A DNA stretch of 58,499 nucleotides from Deltaproteobacteria bacterium (lineage in GTDB: Bacteria > Desulfobacterota > Desulfovibrionia > Desulfovibrionales > Desulfovibrionaceae), in assembly GCA_031285295.1 (NCBI GenBank), contig JAITWK010000013.1, positions 1 to 58,499 on the forward strand, written 5' to 3'. The notes beneath the pieces were generated by a model. The model worked only from the letters and a program-made list of their open reading frames with translations, searched no databases and was not told the origin of the DNA. Numbering within the stretch: position 1 is the stretch's first letter; every line of letters begins with the position of its first letter. Positions 1 through 12,926 of this stretch are shown piece after piece. The translations under genes were made by a program, and so were the position numbers.

Positions 1-1
1 C

Positions 2-217
2 GAATCCATGTTTTATTCCGTGCCGGACGCCTCCAAGGCGGCTGTGGCCTGGTTTGTACCGCGTCTGGCCGAGTTGGGTTATAAACTGGTTGATTGCCAG
101 CAGGAAACCGGGCATATGCTGCGCTTTGGCGCGGAAATGATCGACCGGGCGGAATTTTTAAGATTATTGTCAGCAACAGGCAAAACGGCAAAGTCGTTTT
201 GTAAAATGGGTACATAG
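2..217 (+). CDS. aat: Leucyl/phenylalanyl-tRNA-protein transferase, C-terminal part
   Basis: This is the 3' end of a gene that begins before the window. The frame is open from base 2 and reads [12 protein letters not shown], then a stretch with LVDCQ and [10 protein letters not shown]. These match the C-terminal half of Aat, which transfers Leu or Phe from charged tRNA to N-terminal Arg or Lys of proteins and marks them for the ClpS/ClpAP N-end pathway. The last dozen residues ([13 protein letters not shown]) are not family-like: they are encoded by an intergenic palindromic repeat (182..254) that has replaced or extended the natural end. Family assignment is firm. Whether the altered tail matters is unknown. 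Confidence 0.85.
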   Translation, partial: ESMFYSVPDASKAAVAWFVPRLAELGYKLVDCQQETGHMLRFGAEMIDRAEFLRLLSATGKTAKSFCKMGT

Positions 218-254
218 GGGCTGCGCCCCTATGCGGGGTTTGGGGCAGAGCCCC
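182..254 (+). repeat. Palindromic repeat family A, copy 1
   Basis: Three consecutive inverted repeats: an AAAACG...CGTTTT stem, then ATAGGGGC...GCCCCTAT just after GGGTACAT, then TGGGGCAGAGCCCCA. Nearly the same block recurs at 5381, 9456, 20953 and 56155. It overlaps the 3' end of aat, supplying its last codons and the TAG stop (inside GGTACATAG), and ends about 25 bases before uvrB. Confidence 0.85.
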
Positions 255-277
255 AAATAACTCCAACGAGGTAATAT

Positions 278-4539
<4,262 letters not shown>

Positions 4540-4577
4540 ACCATCCAATCATATCATAATAAAAGCGCGAGGATAAC

Positions 4578-5360
4578 ATGAGCGTAAAAGTAATCATAAC
4601 CGGCGCCAAAGGCCGGATGGGCAAAATGCTGCAAAGCGTCATCAGTGAGCATGAAGGCCTTGAACTGGCCGGGCTGGTGGTGCAGGAATCCGAATATGAC
4701 GATAGTTGCAGAAATTGCACCCCGCCGGTAAGTTGCGATTTGCGCGAGCTTTTGCGCGTTACGCCTGATGCCGTGGTGGTGGATTTCACCGCTCCGGAGG
4801 CCAGCTTGTCTTTTGCCCGTATTGTGGCCGAATTTGGTGCCAGGCATGTTATCGGCACTACCGGGCTGAACGAAGCCCAGCGGGCTGAATTGGCCGAACT
4901 GGCCAAAAAGGCGGTCATTTTTTGGTCGCCCAACATGAGCATTGGCATTAACGTGCTGCTCAAACTGCTGCCGCAACTGGTAGCGAACCTCGGCCCGGAT
5001 TACGACGTGGATGTCATGGAAATCCACCACAAGAAAAAGAAGGATTCGCCCAGCGGCACCGCTGTTCGCCTGGGTGAAGCCCTGGCCGAAGCCAAGGGCT
5101 GGGATTACAAGGACGCGGCCTGTTATCACCGCGAAGGAATTATCGGCGAGCGTCCCGAGGCGGAAATCGGCATGCAGACCCTGCGCGGCGGTGATGTTGT
5201 CGGCGTGCATACGGTATATTTCATGGGCCCCGGCGAACGCATCGAAGTAACGCATCAGGCGCATTCACGCGAAAATTTCGCCAATGGAGCCATGCGTGCC
5301 GTCAAGTGGCTTGGTGGGCAGAAGCCGGGCAAATTATACTCAATGTTAGATTTATTGTAG
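4578..5360 (+). CDS. dapB: 4-hydroxy-tetrahydrodipicolinate reductase
   Basis: DapB reduces hydroxy-tetrahydrodipicolinate with NAD(P)H in the diaminopimelate/lysine pathway, which feeds peptidoglycan and lysine synthesis. The Rossmann motif is VIITGAKGRMGKM at residues 5-17, followed by VIGTTGL, the catalytic signature EIHHKKKKDSPSGTA (about 146-160) and LRGGDVVGVHTV. 260 residues is normal. The ATG is preceded by GCGAGGATAAC. It lies 38 bases after ligA in the same direction, with no visible terminator between. A family A repeat follows its stop. Confidence 0.97.
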   Translation: MSVKVIITGAKGRMGKMLQSVISEHEGLELAGLVVQESEYDDSCRNCTPPVSCDLRELLRVTPDAVVVDFTAPEASLSFARIVAEFGARHVIGTTGLNEAQRAELAELAKKAVIFWSPNMSIGINVLLKLLPQLVANLGPDYDVDVMEIHHKKKKDSPSGTAVRLGEALAEAKGWDYKDAACYHREGIIGERPEAEIGMQTLRGGDVVGVHTVYFMGPGERIEVTHQAHSRENFANGAMRAVKWLGGQKPGKLYSMLDLL

Positions 5361-5380
5361 CAAAAATTTTCAAATCGTTT

Positions 5381-5434
5381 TTTGGGGCTCCGCCCCAAAC
5401 CCCGCATAGGGGCGCAGCCCCTATGTACCCATTT
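5381..5434 (-). repeat. Palindromic repeat family A, copy 2 (inverted)
   Basis: Reading on the minus strand, GGGTACATAGGGGC...GCCCCTATGCGGGG is followed by TTGGGGCGGAGCCCCAA, almost identical to copy 1 but in the opposite orientation. It fills most of the dapB-nadE gap. There is no T-run on the plus side, so a classic Rho-independent terminator is not supported. Confidence 0.85.
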
Positions 5435-5473
5435 AGGTATATCAGACGAATTCCTGACTTTTTGGGAGCTTAA

Positions 5474-7210
5474 ATGAAAATAGGTTTGTTACAATGCAAC
5501 CTCACAAGCAACGATATCGAGCGGAATGTGCATACCCTGTATCAGGCGGTATGCAAGGCAGCGGAGCAGGGCGCGGAATTGTGCCTCGGTTCCGAGCTGG
5601 CTCTTTGCGGTTGCCCGGCTACAGAGCAACTTGCACGTAGCGCTTTTGTCACGTTTTGCCGCGACAATTTGCAAGCTCTGGCTACCCGCCTGAATGAGGA
5701 AAATCTGCCGCCGCTGCTGGTGGGCGCCCCCATTGCCAACCCGGTGCCGCAAGGCAAGCCGCTGCATAACTGCGCGGTGTTTTTGCGTGGCGGCAAAGTT
5801 ATGGTCATTGCCCGCAAAGTGTTGCTGGTGGCCGATGGTACGCACGACGACTACTTTTATTTTGAGCCGGGCGTGGCTTGCGGCGTTTTGCAGCATAATG
5901 GCTGGCGTTTTGCCGTGGCCATTGGCGAGGATGTCTGGAACGATCGCGGTTTCTGGCACGGGCGGCGTCAGTTTGATACCGACCCGGTGGAAGAATTCAT
6001 GACCGGCGGGGCCGATGCCCTGCTTAACCCCAGTGCCATACCTTTTATTATCGGCGGCATTGAGCAGCATAAAAAAGTTCTTTCCTGGACTGCCGCCAAA
6101 TATCGCACCCCGGTTGTCACTGTGAACCAGATCGGCGGCATGGACAGCGCCATTTACCCCGGTGGCAGCATGGTTTTCAACTCTTACGGCAACATCTGCC
6201 ACCAGGCGGCCAAGTTTGCGGAAGACGTACTGGTTGTGGATTTGAGCCGTCTGGAAGATCCTTCCGAAAAAGATGCTTCCTCAAAAGAAGCTTCCGCTGC
6301 GGACAATACCACGGATAATGAAATCAAAGCTGTTACTGGTGGTGCCGGTTCCGCAAAGCCCGCTGATTATGAGGAAGAACTCTGGCAGGCTCTGGTGCTG
6401 GGCGTGCGCGATTTCAGCTTTAAATGCGGTTTCAGCAAAGCGGTGCTGGGACTTTCAGGCGGCATCGATTCCGCGCTGGTCGCGGCCATTGCGGCCGAAG
6501 CCCTGGGCGGGCAAAATGTGCTGGGTGTGCTCATGCCTTCGCCTTATTCCAGCCGGGGCAGTGTGGAAGATAGTCTTTTACTGGCCGCGAACCTTGGCAT
6601 CGAAACCGTCACAATTCCTATCGAACCGGCCATGCAGGCCATGAACGGCATGTTGCAGCCCGCTTTTGCCGGGCTTGCCAGCGACACCACCGAGGAAAAT
6701 ATTCAGTCGCGGCTGCGCTGCGTGACCGTGATGGCCTTTTCCAACAAATTCGGGCGAATTTGGCTGAACACGAGCAATAAATCTGAAGCTGCCGTGGGTT
6801 ACGGCACGCTTTACGGCGATTCCGGCGGGGCGCTTGGAGTAATAGTAGATCTCTATAAAGATCAGGTTTACGCCTTGTCCAACTGGATAAACAAGCGGCA
6901 TGGCCGGGATTTGATTCCGCAGGCCATAATTGACAAAGTCCCTTCTGCGGAATTGCGCCCGGATCAGAAAGACAGCGACTCGCTGCCCGACTATCCGGTG
7001 CTGGACGCGATTTTGCGCGCCCATCTTGATGAACGCAATGATCTTGACGAATTGGTCAAGCGCGGTTTTGACGAAGCCTTGTCAAAAAGGATACTGTCCA
7101 TGCTGCGCCGGGCCGAATTCAAACGCCGTCAGTTACCGCCCGGGCTGCATGTCAGCAGATCGGCTTTTGGGCAGAGCGGACGTTTGCCCATAGCCACCAC
7201 CTTCAAATAA
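5474..7210 (+). CDS. nadE: NAD+ synthetase, glutamine-dependent type with lost glutaminase cysteine
   Basis: The protein (578 aa) has the two-domain architecture of glutamine-dependent NAD+ synthetase. An N-terminal nitrilase-like glutaminase (about 1-255) would release ammonia, and a C-terminal synthetase amidates deamido-NAD via LSGGIDSALVAA (around 330). In the glutaminase domain E41 (GSELALCG) and K115 (ARKVLL) of the Glu-Lys-Cys triad are present. The nucleophile position of the motif normally read ICEDIW is AIGEDVW, with Gly151 (GGC, 5924-5926) instead of Cys. The domain should therefore not hydrolyse glutamine, although the synthetase core is intact. A polar Ser/Ala/Asp-rich linker (about 257-296) joins the domains. 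The ATG start is preceded by GGGAGC. A family B repeat directly abuts the stop codon. Confidence 0.93.
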   Translation: MKIGLLQCNLTSNDIERNVHTLYQAVCKAAEQGAELCLGSELALCGCPATEQLARSAFVTFCRDNLQALATRLNEENLPPLLVGAPIANPVPQGKPLHNCAVFLRGGKVMVIARKVLLVADGTHDDYFYFEPGVACGVLQHNGWRFAVAIGEDVWNDRGFWHGRRQFDTDPVEEFMTGGADALLNPSAIPFIIGGIEQHKKVLSWTAAKYRTPVVTVNQIGGMDSAIYPGGSMVFNSYGNICHQAAKFAEDVLVVDLSRLEDPSEKDASSKEASAADNTTDNEIKAVTGGAGSAKPADYEEELWQALVLGVRDFSFKCGFSKAVLGLSGGIDSALVAAIAAEALGGQNVLGVLMPSPYSSRGSVEDSLLLAANLGIETVTIPIEPAMQAMNGMLQPAFAGLASDTTEENIQSRLRCVTVMAFSNKFGRIWLNTSNKSEAAVGYGTLYGDSGGALGVIVDLYKDQVYALSNWINKRHGRDLIPQAIIDKVPSAELRPDQKDSDSLPDYPVLDAILRAHLDERNDLDELVKRGFDEALSKRILSMLRRAEFKRRQLPPGLHVSRSAFGQSGRLPIATTFK

Positions 7211-7338
7211 TGGTAGTGCCTCATTTTGCCGTGATACTGCGTCAGATATCGTTTTTGCCTCCTGTCGAGTAGGAGAAGACTACACTCCAGTCGGCAAAAC
7301 TCATCTTCCTTGCCTGACGACAAAAGCAGGCACTACCA
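7211..7338 (+). repeat. MITE-like repeat family B, copy 1
   Basis: This 128-bp element has perfect outer inverted ends TGGTAGTGCC/GGCACTACCA and inner, imperfect complementarity (TTTTGCC...GGCAAAA), so the transcript would form one long hairpin. Close copies lie at 16653 (inverted), 20086 (internally deleted) and 42412 (different ends). There is no ORF and no clear target-site duplication. It starts at the nadE stop. Confidence 0.85.
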
Positions 7339-7402
7339 GATACGCTCGAATTTTTAGGTACTACTAAAATAATTGTAATTTGAGAGAATGGAATAGAACA
7401 GC

Positions 7403-7765
7403 ATGAAAACAAAAACAAAATCCACTGTTGATACCCAAACCAAACTTGAAAATATCTGCAACTGGCTGGCGGAAAAAAAGGGGCTGGATTTGCTGGCCCT
7501 GGATTTGGCCGGTAAAAGCAATGTGGCCGAAGGCATTGTGGTGGCCGGGGCTACCTCGATGCGGCATGCGCAGGGTCTGGCCGATTACGTTTTGGAAAAG
7601 GCCAAAGAAAGCAACTACGAGTTCTTCCAGATGGAAGGCTACAAGAGCGGGCTTTGGATTCTGCTGGATTTCAACGATGTGCTGGTGAATATTTTTCAGA
7701 CGGATCAACGCGAAATTTACCGCCTGGAAGATTTGTTTCCCGGTGCGCGTTTGGTGCGCGGCTAG
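7403..7765 (+). CDS. rsfS: Ribosomal silencing factor RsfS (Iojap family)
   Basis: RsfS binds ribosomal protein L14 and blocks joining of the 30S and 50S subunits when nutrients are scarce. The 120-residue protein has the family core: EKKGLDLLALDL, a segment with VVAGATSMRHAQGLADYV, then GYKSGLWILLDFNDVLVNIF and YRLEDLFP. Length and motif order are normal. The upstream region (7339-7402) contains a small inverted repeat TTTTAG/CTAAAA at 7352-7369. rsfS is followed 82 bases later by gpmI in the same direction. Confidence 0.95.
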   Translation: MKTKTKSTVDTQTKLENICNWLAEKKGLDLLALDLAGKSNVAEGIVVAGATSMRHAQGLADYVLEKAKESNYEFFQMEGYKSGLWILLDFNDVLVNIFQTDQREIYRLEDLFPGARLVRG

Positions 7766-7847
7766 GCCTTTTGGGCGGCACGCCATAATCTAAGAGTATT
7801 TATATTCGCTGAATGTTAGGGTGCTGTCCAATAAGCGGAGGACTGGC

Positions 7848-9443
7848 ATGCAAAATTTGAAACCGACTTTTTTGCTTATTCTGGATGGCTGGGGGCTTGC
7901 TCCGGCAGGGCCTGGCAACGCCGCTAAACTGGCAGATACGCCCACTCTGGACCACATTCTGGCCCAGCCGATGCGCAGTAACCTGTTGTGTTCCGGTCGC
8001 GCCGTAGGCCTGCCGGACGGCTATATGGGCAATTCCGAAGTGGGCCACATGAATATGGGGGCTGGTCGGATCATCTATCAGGATATGACCCGTATCGATT
8101 TGGCCATCGAAGAGCAAAACTTCGGGAATAACCCGGTTATTCTGGATTTGCTGGCCAAAACCAAAGCGCGTGGCGGAGCGGTTCATTTCATGGGACTGCT
8201 TTCGGATAAAGGCGTACACAGCCATCTGGATCATCTTTTCGCCTTGTTGGACGCGGCCAAGGCCAATCAGGTCAAAGCCTGCGTGCACGCCTTTATGGAT
8301 GGGCGCGACAGTTCGCCCACCAGCGGGGCCGGATATATGGAAAGCCTGCTGGACAAGCTGGCCGCTTTGAACAGCAAAGGCCCGATGGAAAGTGGTTCTA
8401 CGGGCGCGACTAACTCTGCCGGACAAGCTGACGCTGCCTGCCTGGCCAGTTTTGTAGGCCGTTATTATGCCATGGACCGCGATAAACGCTGGGACCGCGT
8501 CAAACAGGCCTGGGAACTGCTGACTCAAGGGAGTGGTGAGCTTGTTACCGACCCGGTGTTCACCCTGCGCGAGTCTTACGCTGCTGGTGAAACTGACGAG
8601 TTTATCCGCCCCCGGTTGCTGTTGCAGCCAAATGGCGAAAAAATTCATATCCGCGACCATGACGCTGTTTTCTTTTTCAATTTCCGGGCCGACCGGGCCA
8701 GACAACTGATAGAATGCTTTTACAGCGACGATTTTACCGCTTTTGAGCGGGGGACGCGTCCGCAGTTGTCCGCCTTGGCCAGCATGACGCAATATGACGA
8801 GCATATGGCTATTCCGGCTGCTTTTGCGCCGGAGGAGATACGCAAGGTCTTGGGCGAAGTGGTATCAAGCCTGGGTGTAAAGCAGCTTCGCCTTGCCGAA
8901 ACGGAAAAATACGCGCATGTGACTTACTTTTTCAACGGCGGACGTGAGGAGATTTTTCCCGGTGAAGAACGTCGGCTTGTTCCTTCGCCCCGCGACGTTG
9001 CCACTTACGATTTAAAACCGCAAATGAGCGCCGTGGAAGTCAAGAATACGCTGATCGCTGAATGGAAAGAACAGCGCTATCCTTTTGTGGTTTGCAACTT
9101 TGCCAACCCGGACATGGTGGGGCATACCGGCGTTATTCCTGCTGCCATCAAGGCTATGGAAACCGTTGACGCCTGCGTGCGGGAAGTTTGGGATTTTGCC
9201 CTGGACAACGGTTGCCGCCTGCTGGTTACCGCCGATCACGGTAATGTGGAAGAAATGCTCACCCCGGACGGCCAGCCTATGACCTCGCATACCCTGAACA
9301 AAGTCCCGTTTGTGATTCTGGACCCTGAACTGGATTGCAAGCTGAGTCCGGAAGGTAAGCTTGGCGATATAGCGCCGACCATTCTGGATCTTTGGGGAGT
9401 GGAAAAGCCGGTTGAAATGAGCGGCGTCAGTCTATTGCTTTAG
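7848..9443 (+). CDS. gpmI: 2,3-bisphosphoglycerate-independent phosphoglycerate mutase
   Basis: The enzyme interconverts 3- and 2-phosphoglycerate in glycolysis and gluconeogenesis using two Mn ions. Visible: LLILDGWG (metal-binding Asp), the phosphoserine motif GNSEVGH (Ser63), HSHLDHL-type metal and substrate segments, DGRDSSP, GRYYAMDRDKRWDR, and the C-terminal TADHGNVEEM. I place the start at ATG 7848 because GCGGAGGA sits five bases upstream and the N-terminus then matches the family; a GTG at 7821 would add nine unlikely residues. A Ser/Gly/Ala-rich insertion of about 20 residues (about 176-196) interrupts the usual domain linker, giving 531 aa. A family A repeat follows. Confidence 0.96.
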   Translation: MQNLKPTFLLILDGWGLAPAGPGNAAKLADTPTLDHILAQPMRSNLLCSGRAVGLPDGYMGNSEVGHMNMGAGRIIYQDMTRIDLAIEEQNFGNNPVILDLLAKTKARGGAVHFMGLLSDKGVHSHLDHLFALLDAAKANQVKACVHAFMDGRDSSPTSGAGYMESLLDKLAALNSKGPMESGSTGATNSAGQADAACLASFVGRYYAMDRDKRWDRVKQAWELLTQGSGELVTDPVFTLRESYAAGETDEFIRPRLLLQPNGEKIHIRDHDAVFFFNFRADRARQLIECFYSDDFTAFERGTRPQLSALASMTQYDEHMAIPAAFAPEEIRKVLGEVVSSLGVKQLRLAETEKYAHVTYFFNGGREEIFPGEERRLVPSPRDVATYDLKPQMSAVEVKNTLIAEWKEQRYPFVVCNFANPDMVGHTGVIPAAIKAMETVDACVREVWDFALDNGCRLLVTADHGNVEEMLTPDGQPMTSHTLNKVPFVILDPELDCKLSPEGKLGDIAPTILDLWGVEKPVEMSGVSLLL

Positions 9444-9455
9444 AATCCGCGATCT

Positions 9456-9527
9456 GCAAAACGTTGCCATTTTGCAAAATGGTACATAGGGGCCGCGCCC
9501 CTATGCGGGGTTTGGGGCGGAGCCCCA
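9456..9527 (+). repeat. Palindromic repeat family A, copy 3
   Basis: Has the same three-part structure as copy 1: GCAAAA...TTTTGC, then GGTACATAGGGGC...GCCCCTAT, then GGGGCGGAGCCCC. It lies between gpmI and the small zinc-ribbon gene. Confidence 0.85.
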
Positions 9528-9552
9528 TTTATACTATAAAATTGGACAAGAT

Positions 9553-9795
9553 ATGAGCAAGAGCGCACGCCCGGTCAGCCCGGTCAAACCCACGGCCATG
9601 GAACTGATTTTTATTTACGTCTGCCCCTTTTGCCGACGTGAGCTGACCATGCTGGCCCCGACAGTGGCGGCCATAGTGCAATGTGACGTTTGCGGAAAGC
9701 AATTTCCCGTGGTTCCGGTGGAGGAACGCACCGTGACTTTTGTCAAACTTATGCTGGATAACGGCGCGGCTGCCGTGGATTCGGATTACATGTAA
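9553..9795 (+). CDS. Small zinc-ribbon protein of unknown function
   Basis: An 80-residue protein with two CxxC knuckles, CPFCRRE (about 25) and CDVCGKQFP (about 44), spaced like a zinc ribbon, and a short C-terminal acidic tail. An internal ATG (MELIFIYVCPFC, residue 16) is a possible alternative start. No catalytic motif is seen. It is the last plus-strand gene before a strong hairpin terminator at 9880. I recognise no named family; a structural or nucleic-acid-binding role would be guesswork. Confidence 0.7.
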   Translation: MSKSARPVSPVKPTAMELIFIYVCPFCRRELTMLAPTVAAIVQCDVCGKQFPVVPVEERTVTFVKLMLDNGAAAVDSDYM

Positions 9796-9879
9796 AACAA
9801 AGTAGTCCCTGTTAACGCTTTATTTGTTTTTATACTGTCAAAACGGCTTTTTAGATAAACTCTGGACTTTAAAAACCAA

Positions 9880-9918
9880 CCCTCCGCAAACGCTGTCATG
9901 TGCTTGCGGAGGGTTTTG
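9880..9918 (+). terminator. Rho-independent terminator
   Basis: A ten-base stem CCCTCCGCAA/TTGCGGAGGG with a 14-base loop, followed directly by TTTTGTTTTC. It ends the gpmI/zinc-ribbon transcription unit. Confidence 0.85.
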
Positions 9919-10014
9919 TTTTCTTGAAATACTCCAGACTTTTCCGCCCTGGGCGAGCTTAATCTAGAGTATTATTATCAATTTTTTAAAAACGTGCGTC
10001 AAAAAATGGCTTTG

Positions 10015-10055
10015 TGTATGCGTTTGCCAGAGCGCGAAAAACGCATACAGAGTTT
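10015..10055 (+). terminator. Hairpin with T-run, possible terminator
   Basis: Stem TGTATGCGTTT/AAACGCATACA followed by GAGTTTTTC. It could be a second plus-strand terminator, or serve the convergent peptidase gene on the other strand less well, as no T-run follows there. Confidence 0.5.
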
Positions 10056-10136
10056 TTCTAGAGTGTTAACCAATCTAATTGGCTGCCTTATCAGCAGATG
10101 TTTTTTGCTGCAAAAGGGCACTGATGAAGGAGTCAT

Positions 10137-12833
10137 CTACGGCGTCACTATCACCTGCCGACAATTCTTTAAATTCAGGTATTTTTCCGCAATTTGCCGG
10201 AGCTGTTCCGGGGTCACAGCCGCGCTTTTGGCTATCTGCTGCCTGGCCGTGTCCAGGGGAAGCCCCAATACCTGCATGGTAGCGGCTTCCGCGCTGCGTG
10301 ATCCCAGGCTTTGATGTGAACGGTAATATTCGCCCTCAATAGCGTTTTTACCACGGGCCAGTTCCGCTTCCGGCAAAGCCTGACTGCGCAGTTGCCCGAT
10401 AATCTGCTCAAAACCGACCCTGGCCTGTTCGCTCTTGGCCGGATCCGTTCCGATATAGAAAATAAGCGCACCCGCTTTTTGCGTGTTCCATGGAATGGCC
10501 GTCACACTGTAACCCAGGCTTTGTTTGTCGCGCAATTCCGTAAAGAGCAGGCCGCTTTGCCCGGCCAGCACGGATTGCAGTAAATTGAGGGCCGGATAAT
10601 CCGGATGATCCAGACCAACGGTAGGGAAGACCAGCATCAGGTGGTACTGGTTGCGGCCGGGTAATTTCAGGTCCAGTTCCGTTCCATTGCTCCATACCGG
10701 ATTTTTTACCTGCACGGCCGGATCCTGCGGCGCGGGAAGGCGTTTGGCCGCTTCAATCATTTCCTCACGCGAAAAGCTGCCGCAAACGGCCAGCACCCAG
10801 GGCTGCGCCTTCTGGCGTTGCCAGAAAGACGCAACAGAGGCCGGAGTGATTTTCTCCACGCTTTCCGGCGTACCCAAAGCCGGGTAACCGTAGGGATGAT
10901 CACCGAACAGGAAGGGGAAAATACGGCTGAAAGCCAGCCCCAGTGGTTGATCTTCACGCGCGATAATGCCCGCGATCTGATTTTTCTTTACCCGCTCAAG
11001 TTCATCATCCAAAAAGGCCGGGCTTTCCAAAGTGGCGGCCAGCAGAGAGAACAGATCTGCCCGGAAGCGCTCCGGCGCGGTCAGGCTGATGCCAAAAGAC
11101 TGGTTGCCGGAACTGGCGCTAAGCGCAGCCGCGCGGTCAGCCAGATAATCCTCATAGGCTTTGGTGCTTAGATTGAACACGCCACCTGATTCGCCAGCTT
11201 CGGCAGCCCCGGTAGTTCCTGCATTTTTCCCGCTACCCGCTGTTCCCTTGGTCAGCAGTCCGGCTACAGTAGAGCCAAGGCCCTGACTGCCTTCATTCAG
11301 CAGAACATTGCCGCCGGTAAACATCAGGTTGGCCGAAAAATACGGCATGGTGGAGTCCGGCAGCAGAATCAGGGTACGCCCTTGGCCTATTTCAATTATC
11401 TCTGGCGAAGGAGTCTGAACCATGGCTTCAGGAGCTACCGCGTCCATTTGCGCCGCCGGCCATACAGCCGACAGTTCCGCCTTGAGTTTTGCTTCGGCTA
11501 CATTTTGCGCATCTTCCGGCACCAGCACCGCCACGGAAATGCGTGAGGGCAGCACCAAATCCGCCATCTGTCCGTTAACATCCCGCAAGGTCGTATTGCG
11601 CAGGGCATAGAGGTAACTCTGCTCGCCATACTTGCCGCCCTGCATGAATTCATTGCTGCCAATTTTGGAGGTCAGCCCGGAAAGTGTTTCTCTGGCGCGG
11701 AAAAAGTCATCTTCAATGTTCAGCTTCACGCGCTCCAGCTCTTTTTCGCTGAAAGCGATTTCATTGATACCTTTGAGATCCTGTGTCAGGGCGCTCCAGA
11801 AGGTTTCCAGCTTGTCCGCGTCCAGAGTCACGCCCAGGTAAATCATCCCAAGGCGTTCAAAGCTGTAGTTGCTGAGGTAAATGCTGTCCACAAGCTGTTG
11901 TTCGTACTTATACTTGCGGTACAGGTAGGAGGTTTTGCCGCCGCCCAGCAAGTCGGCCAGCACGTCAAGATGCACGGTACGCGCGTCCTTGAGCGGTACG
12001 GAAGGAAAAGCGATACCCAGATAAACCTTGTTCCAGGGGCCTTTTTCCACGCTGATCAGCGGACCTTGGCCGGGCTGGGCCAAGAGATTGATATCCTTGA
12101 CCAGTTCCACGTCGCGGTTGTTGGTCAGCGGCCCGAAAACCCGCTCGATTTCTTCCTTGACGGCAGCGGGGTCAAAATCGCCGCAAACCACCAGCAGACA
12201 GGACTGCGGCTGATAGAAGCGCTGCATGTAATCCACAATATCCTGCCGGGTGATTTTATTCAGCACATCCTCATAGCCGATGATTGGTCTTTCATAGGGA
12301 GTGCCAGCCAAAGCCGAGGCCAGCAGGCGATCGAAAATCAGGCCGGAAGGGTCGTCGTCACCGCGTTTAAGCTCAGCGATGACCACCTTTTTTTCCGCTT
12401 CCAGATCCGCCGGGTCCAGGCGCGGGTGAAAAGCCGTGCTTTCCAGGGCTTCCAGGCCAACACGCCAGTGTTCGGCAGGTAAATCCGCCACATAGCCGGT
12501 ATAGTCGAAACTGGTGTAGGCGTTGGTGTAGCCGCCATTTTTTTCGATATCGGCGGCCAGATCCAAATCCGGATGCTTGGCGCTGCCCTTGAAGACCATA
12601 TGTTCCAGCAAATGACTGATACCGGCTTCATCAGCTTTTTCATAAGTGGAACCGGCATGAACCAGCAGACGCATGGAAACAAGCGGAAAGCGCTTATCCT
12701 GCTGCAAAAGTACGCCGAGGCCGTTCGGCAGTCTGTAAAGTTCCGGCTCTCCGGCTTTGGCGTATCCGCTAAGCAAAATGCTCATAAGTAATATTCCCGG
12801 CAGGATTAAACAGGTTTTGGCGGTGTTGGACAT
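10137..12833 (-). CDS. Periplasmic M16 family zinc metallopeptidase (double domain)
   Basis: A pitrilysin/insulinase-type peptidase (898 aa). A signal peptide (hydrophobic LPGILLMSILLSG, cleavage near AKA|GE) precedes the first M16 domain, with the inverted zinc motif HLLEH (H74, E77, H78) and the distal ligand in VIAELKRG. The second M16 domain (about 480-890) lacks the motif, as is usual. A Gly/Ala/Glu-rich insertion sits near residues 555-585. I set the start at ATG 12833 (RBS AAAGGATT), which places the signal peptide at the N-terminus; an upstream ATG at 12896 would run through a palindromic repeat. The likely role is degradation of peptides in the periplasm; the substrate is unknown. 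Confidence 0.92.
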   Translation of the reverse strand: MSNTAKTCLILPGILLMSILLSGYAKAGEPELYRLPNGLGVLLQQDKRFPLVSMRLLVHAGSTYEKADEAGISHLLEHMVFKGSAKHPDLDLAADIEKNGGYTNAYTSFDYTGYVADLPAEHWRVGLEALESTAFHPRLDPADLEAEKKVVIAELKRGDDDPSGLIFDRLLASALAGTPYERPIIGYEDVLNKITRQDIVDYMQRFYQPQSCLLVVCGDFDPAAVKEEIERVFGPLTNNRDVELVKDINLLAQPGQGPLISVEKGPWNKVYLGIAFPSVPLKDARTVHLDVLADLLGGGKTSYLYRKYKYEQQLVDSIYLSNYSFERLGMIYLGVTLDADKLETFWSALTQDLKGINEIAFSEKELERVKLNIEDDFFRARETLSGLTSKIGSNEFMQGGKYGEQSYLYALRNTTLRDVNGQMADLVLPSRISVAVLVPEDAQNVAEAKLKAELSAVWPAAQMDAVAPEAMVQTPSPEIIEIGQGRTLILLPDSTMPYFSANLMFTGGNVLLNEGSQGLGSTVAGLLTKGTAGSGKNAGTTGAAEAGESGGVFNLSTKAYEDYLADRAAALSASSGNQSFGISLTAPERFRADLFSLLAATLESPAFLDDELERVKKNQIAGIIAREDQPLGLAFSRIFPFLFGDHPYGYPALGTPESVEKITPASVASFWQRQKAQPWVLAVCGSFSREEMIEAAKRLPAPQDPAVQVKNPVWSNGTELDLKLPGRNQYHLMLVFPTVGLDHPDYPALNLLQSVLAGQSGLLFTELRDKQSLGYSVTAIPWNTQKAGALIFYIGTDPAKSEQARVGFEQIIGQLRSQALPEAELARGKNAIEGEYYRSHQSLGSRSAEAATMQVLGLPLDTARQQIAKSAAVTPEQLRQIAEKYLNLKNCRQVIVTP

Positions 12834-12850
12834 GATATAATCCTTTTGTT

Positions 12851-12888
12851 TCACGAGCGCCTTTGGAGGAACACAAATTATCTCGTGA
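12851..12888 (-). repeat. Short palindromic repeat family C, copy 1
   Basis: TCACGAGCGCCTTT...AATTATCTCGTGA forms an inverted repeat just upstream of the peptidase start. The same arms with the same inner flanks (GCGCCTTT and AATTAT) recur at 21787-21821 in the opposite orientation. Confidence 0.7.
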
Positions 12889-12926
12889 TCAAACACTGTT
12901 CATTTGTTAACTTGGTGCATTTTTTG

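Larger units (their letters stand above)
9796..10136. other. Convergent intergenic region with terminators
   Basis: This 341-bp gap lies between convergent genes. It holds a strong terminator (9880-9918), a second hairpin with a T-run (10015-10055), and the related hexamer TCTAGAGT twice (9963 and 10057). I see no convincing coding sequence; a plus-strand open frame crossing 10137 only shadows the peptidase gene. Confidence 0.6.

Noticed and set aside
5361..5473. Family A copy as a plain Rho-independent terminator
   Set aside because: Stems are GC-rich but no T-run follows on the relevant strand, and copies occur in both orientations relative to genes.
7211..7338. CRISPR-like repeats
   Set aside because: Copies are dispersed singly tens of kilobases apart, with no spacers and no cas genes.
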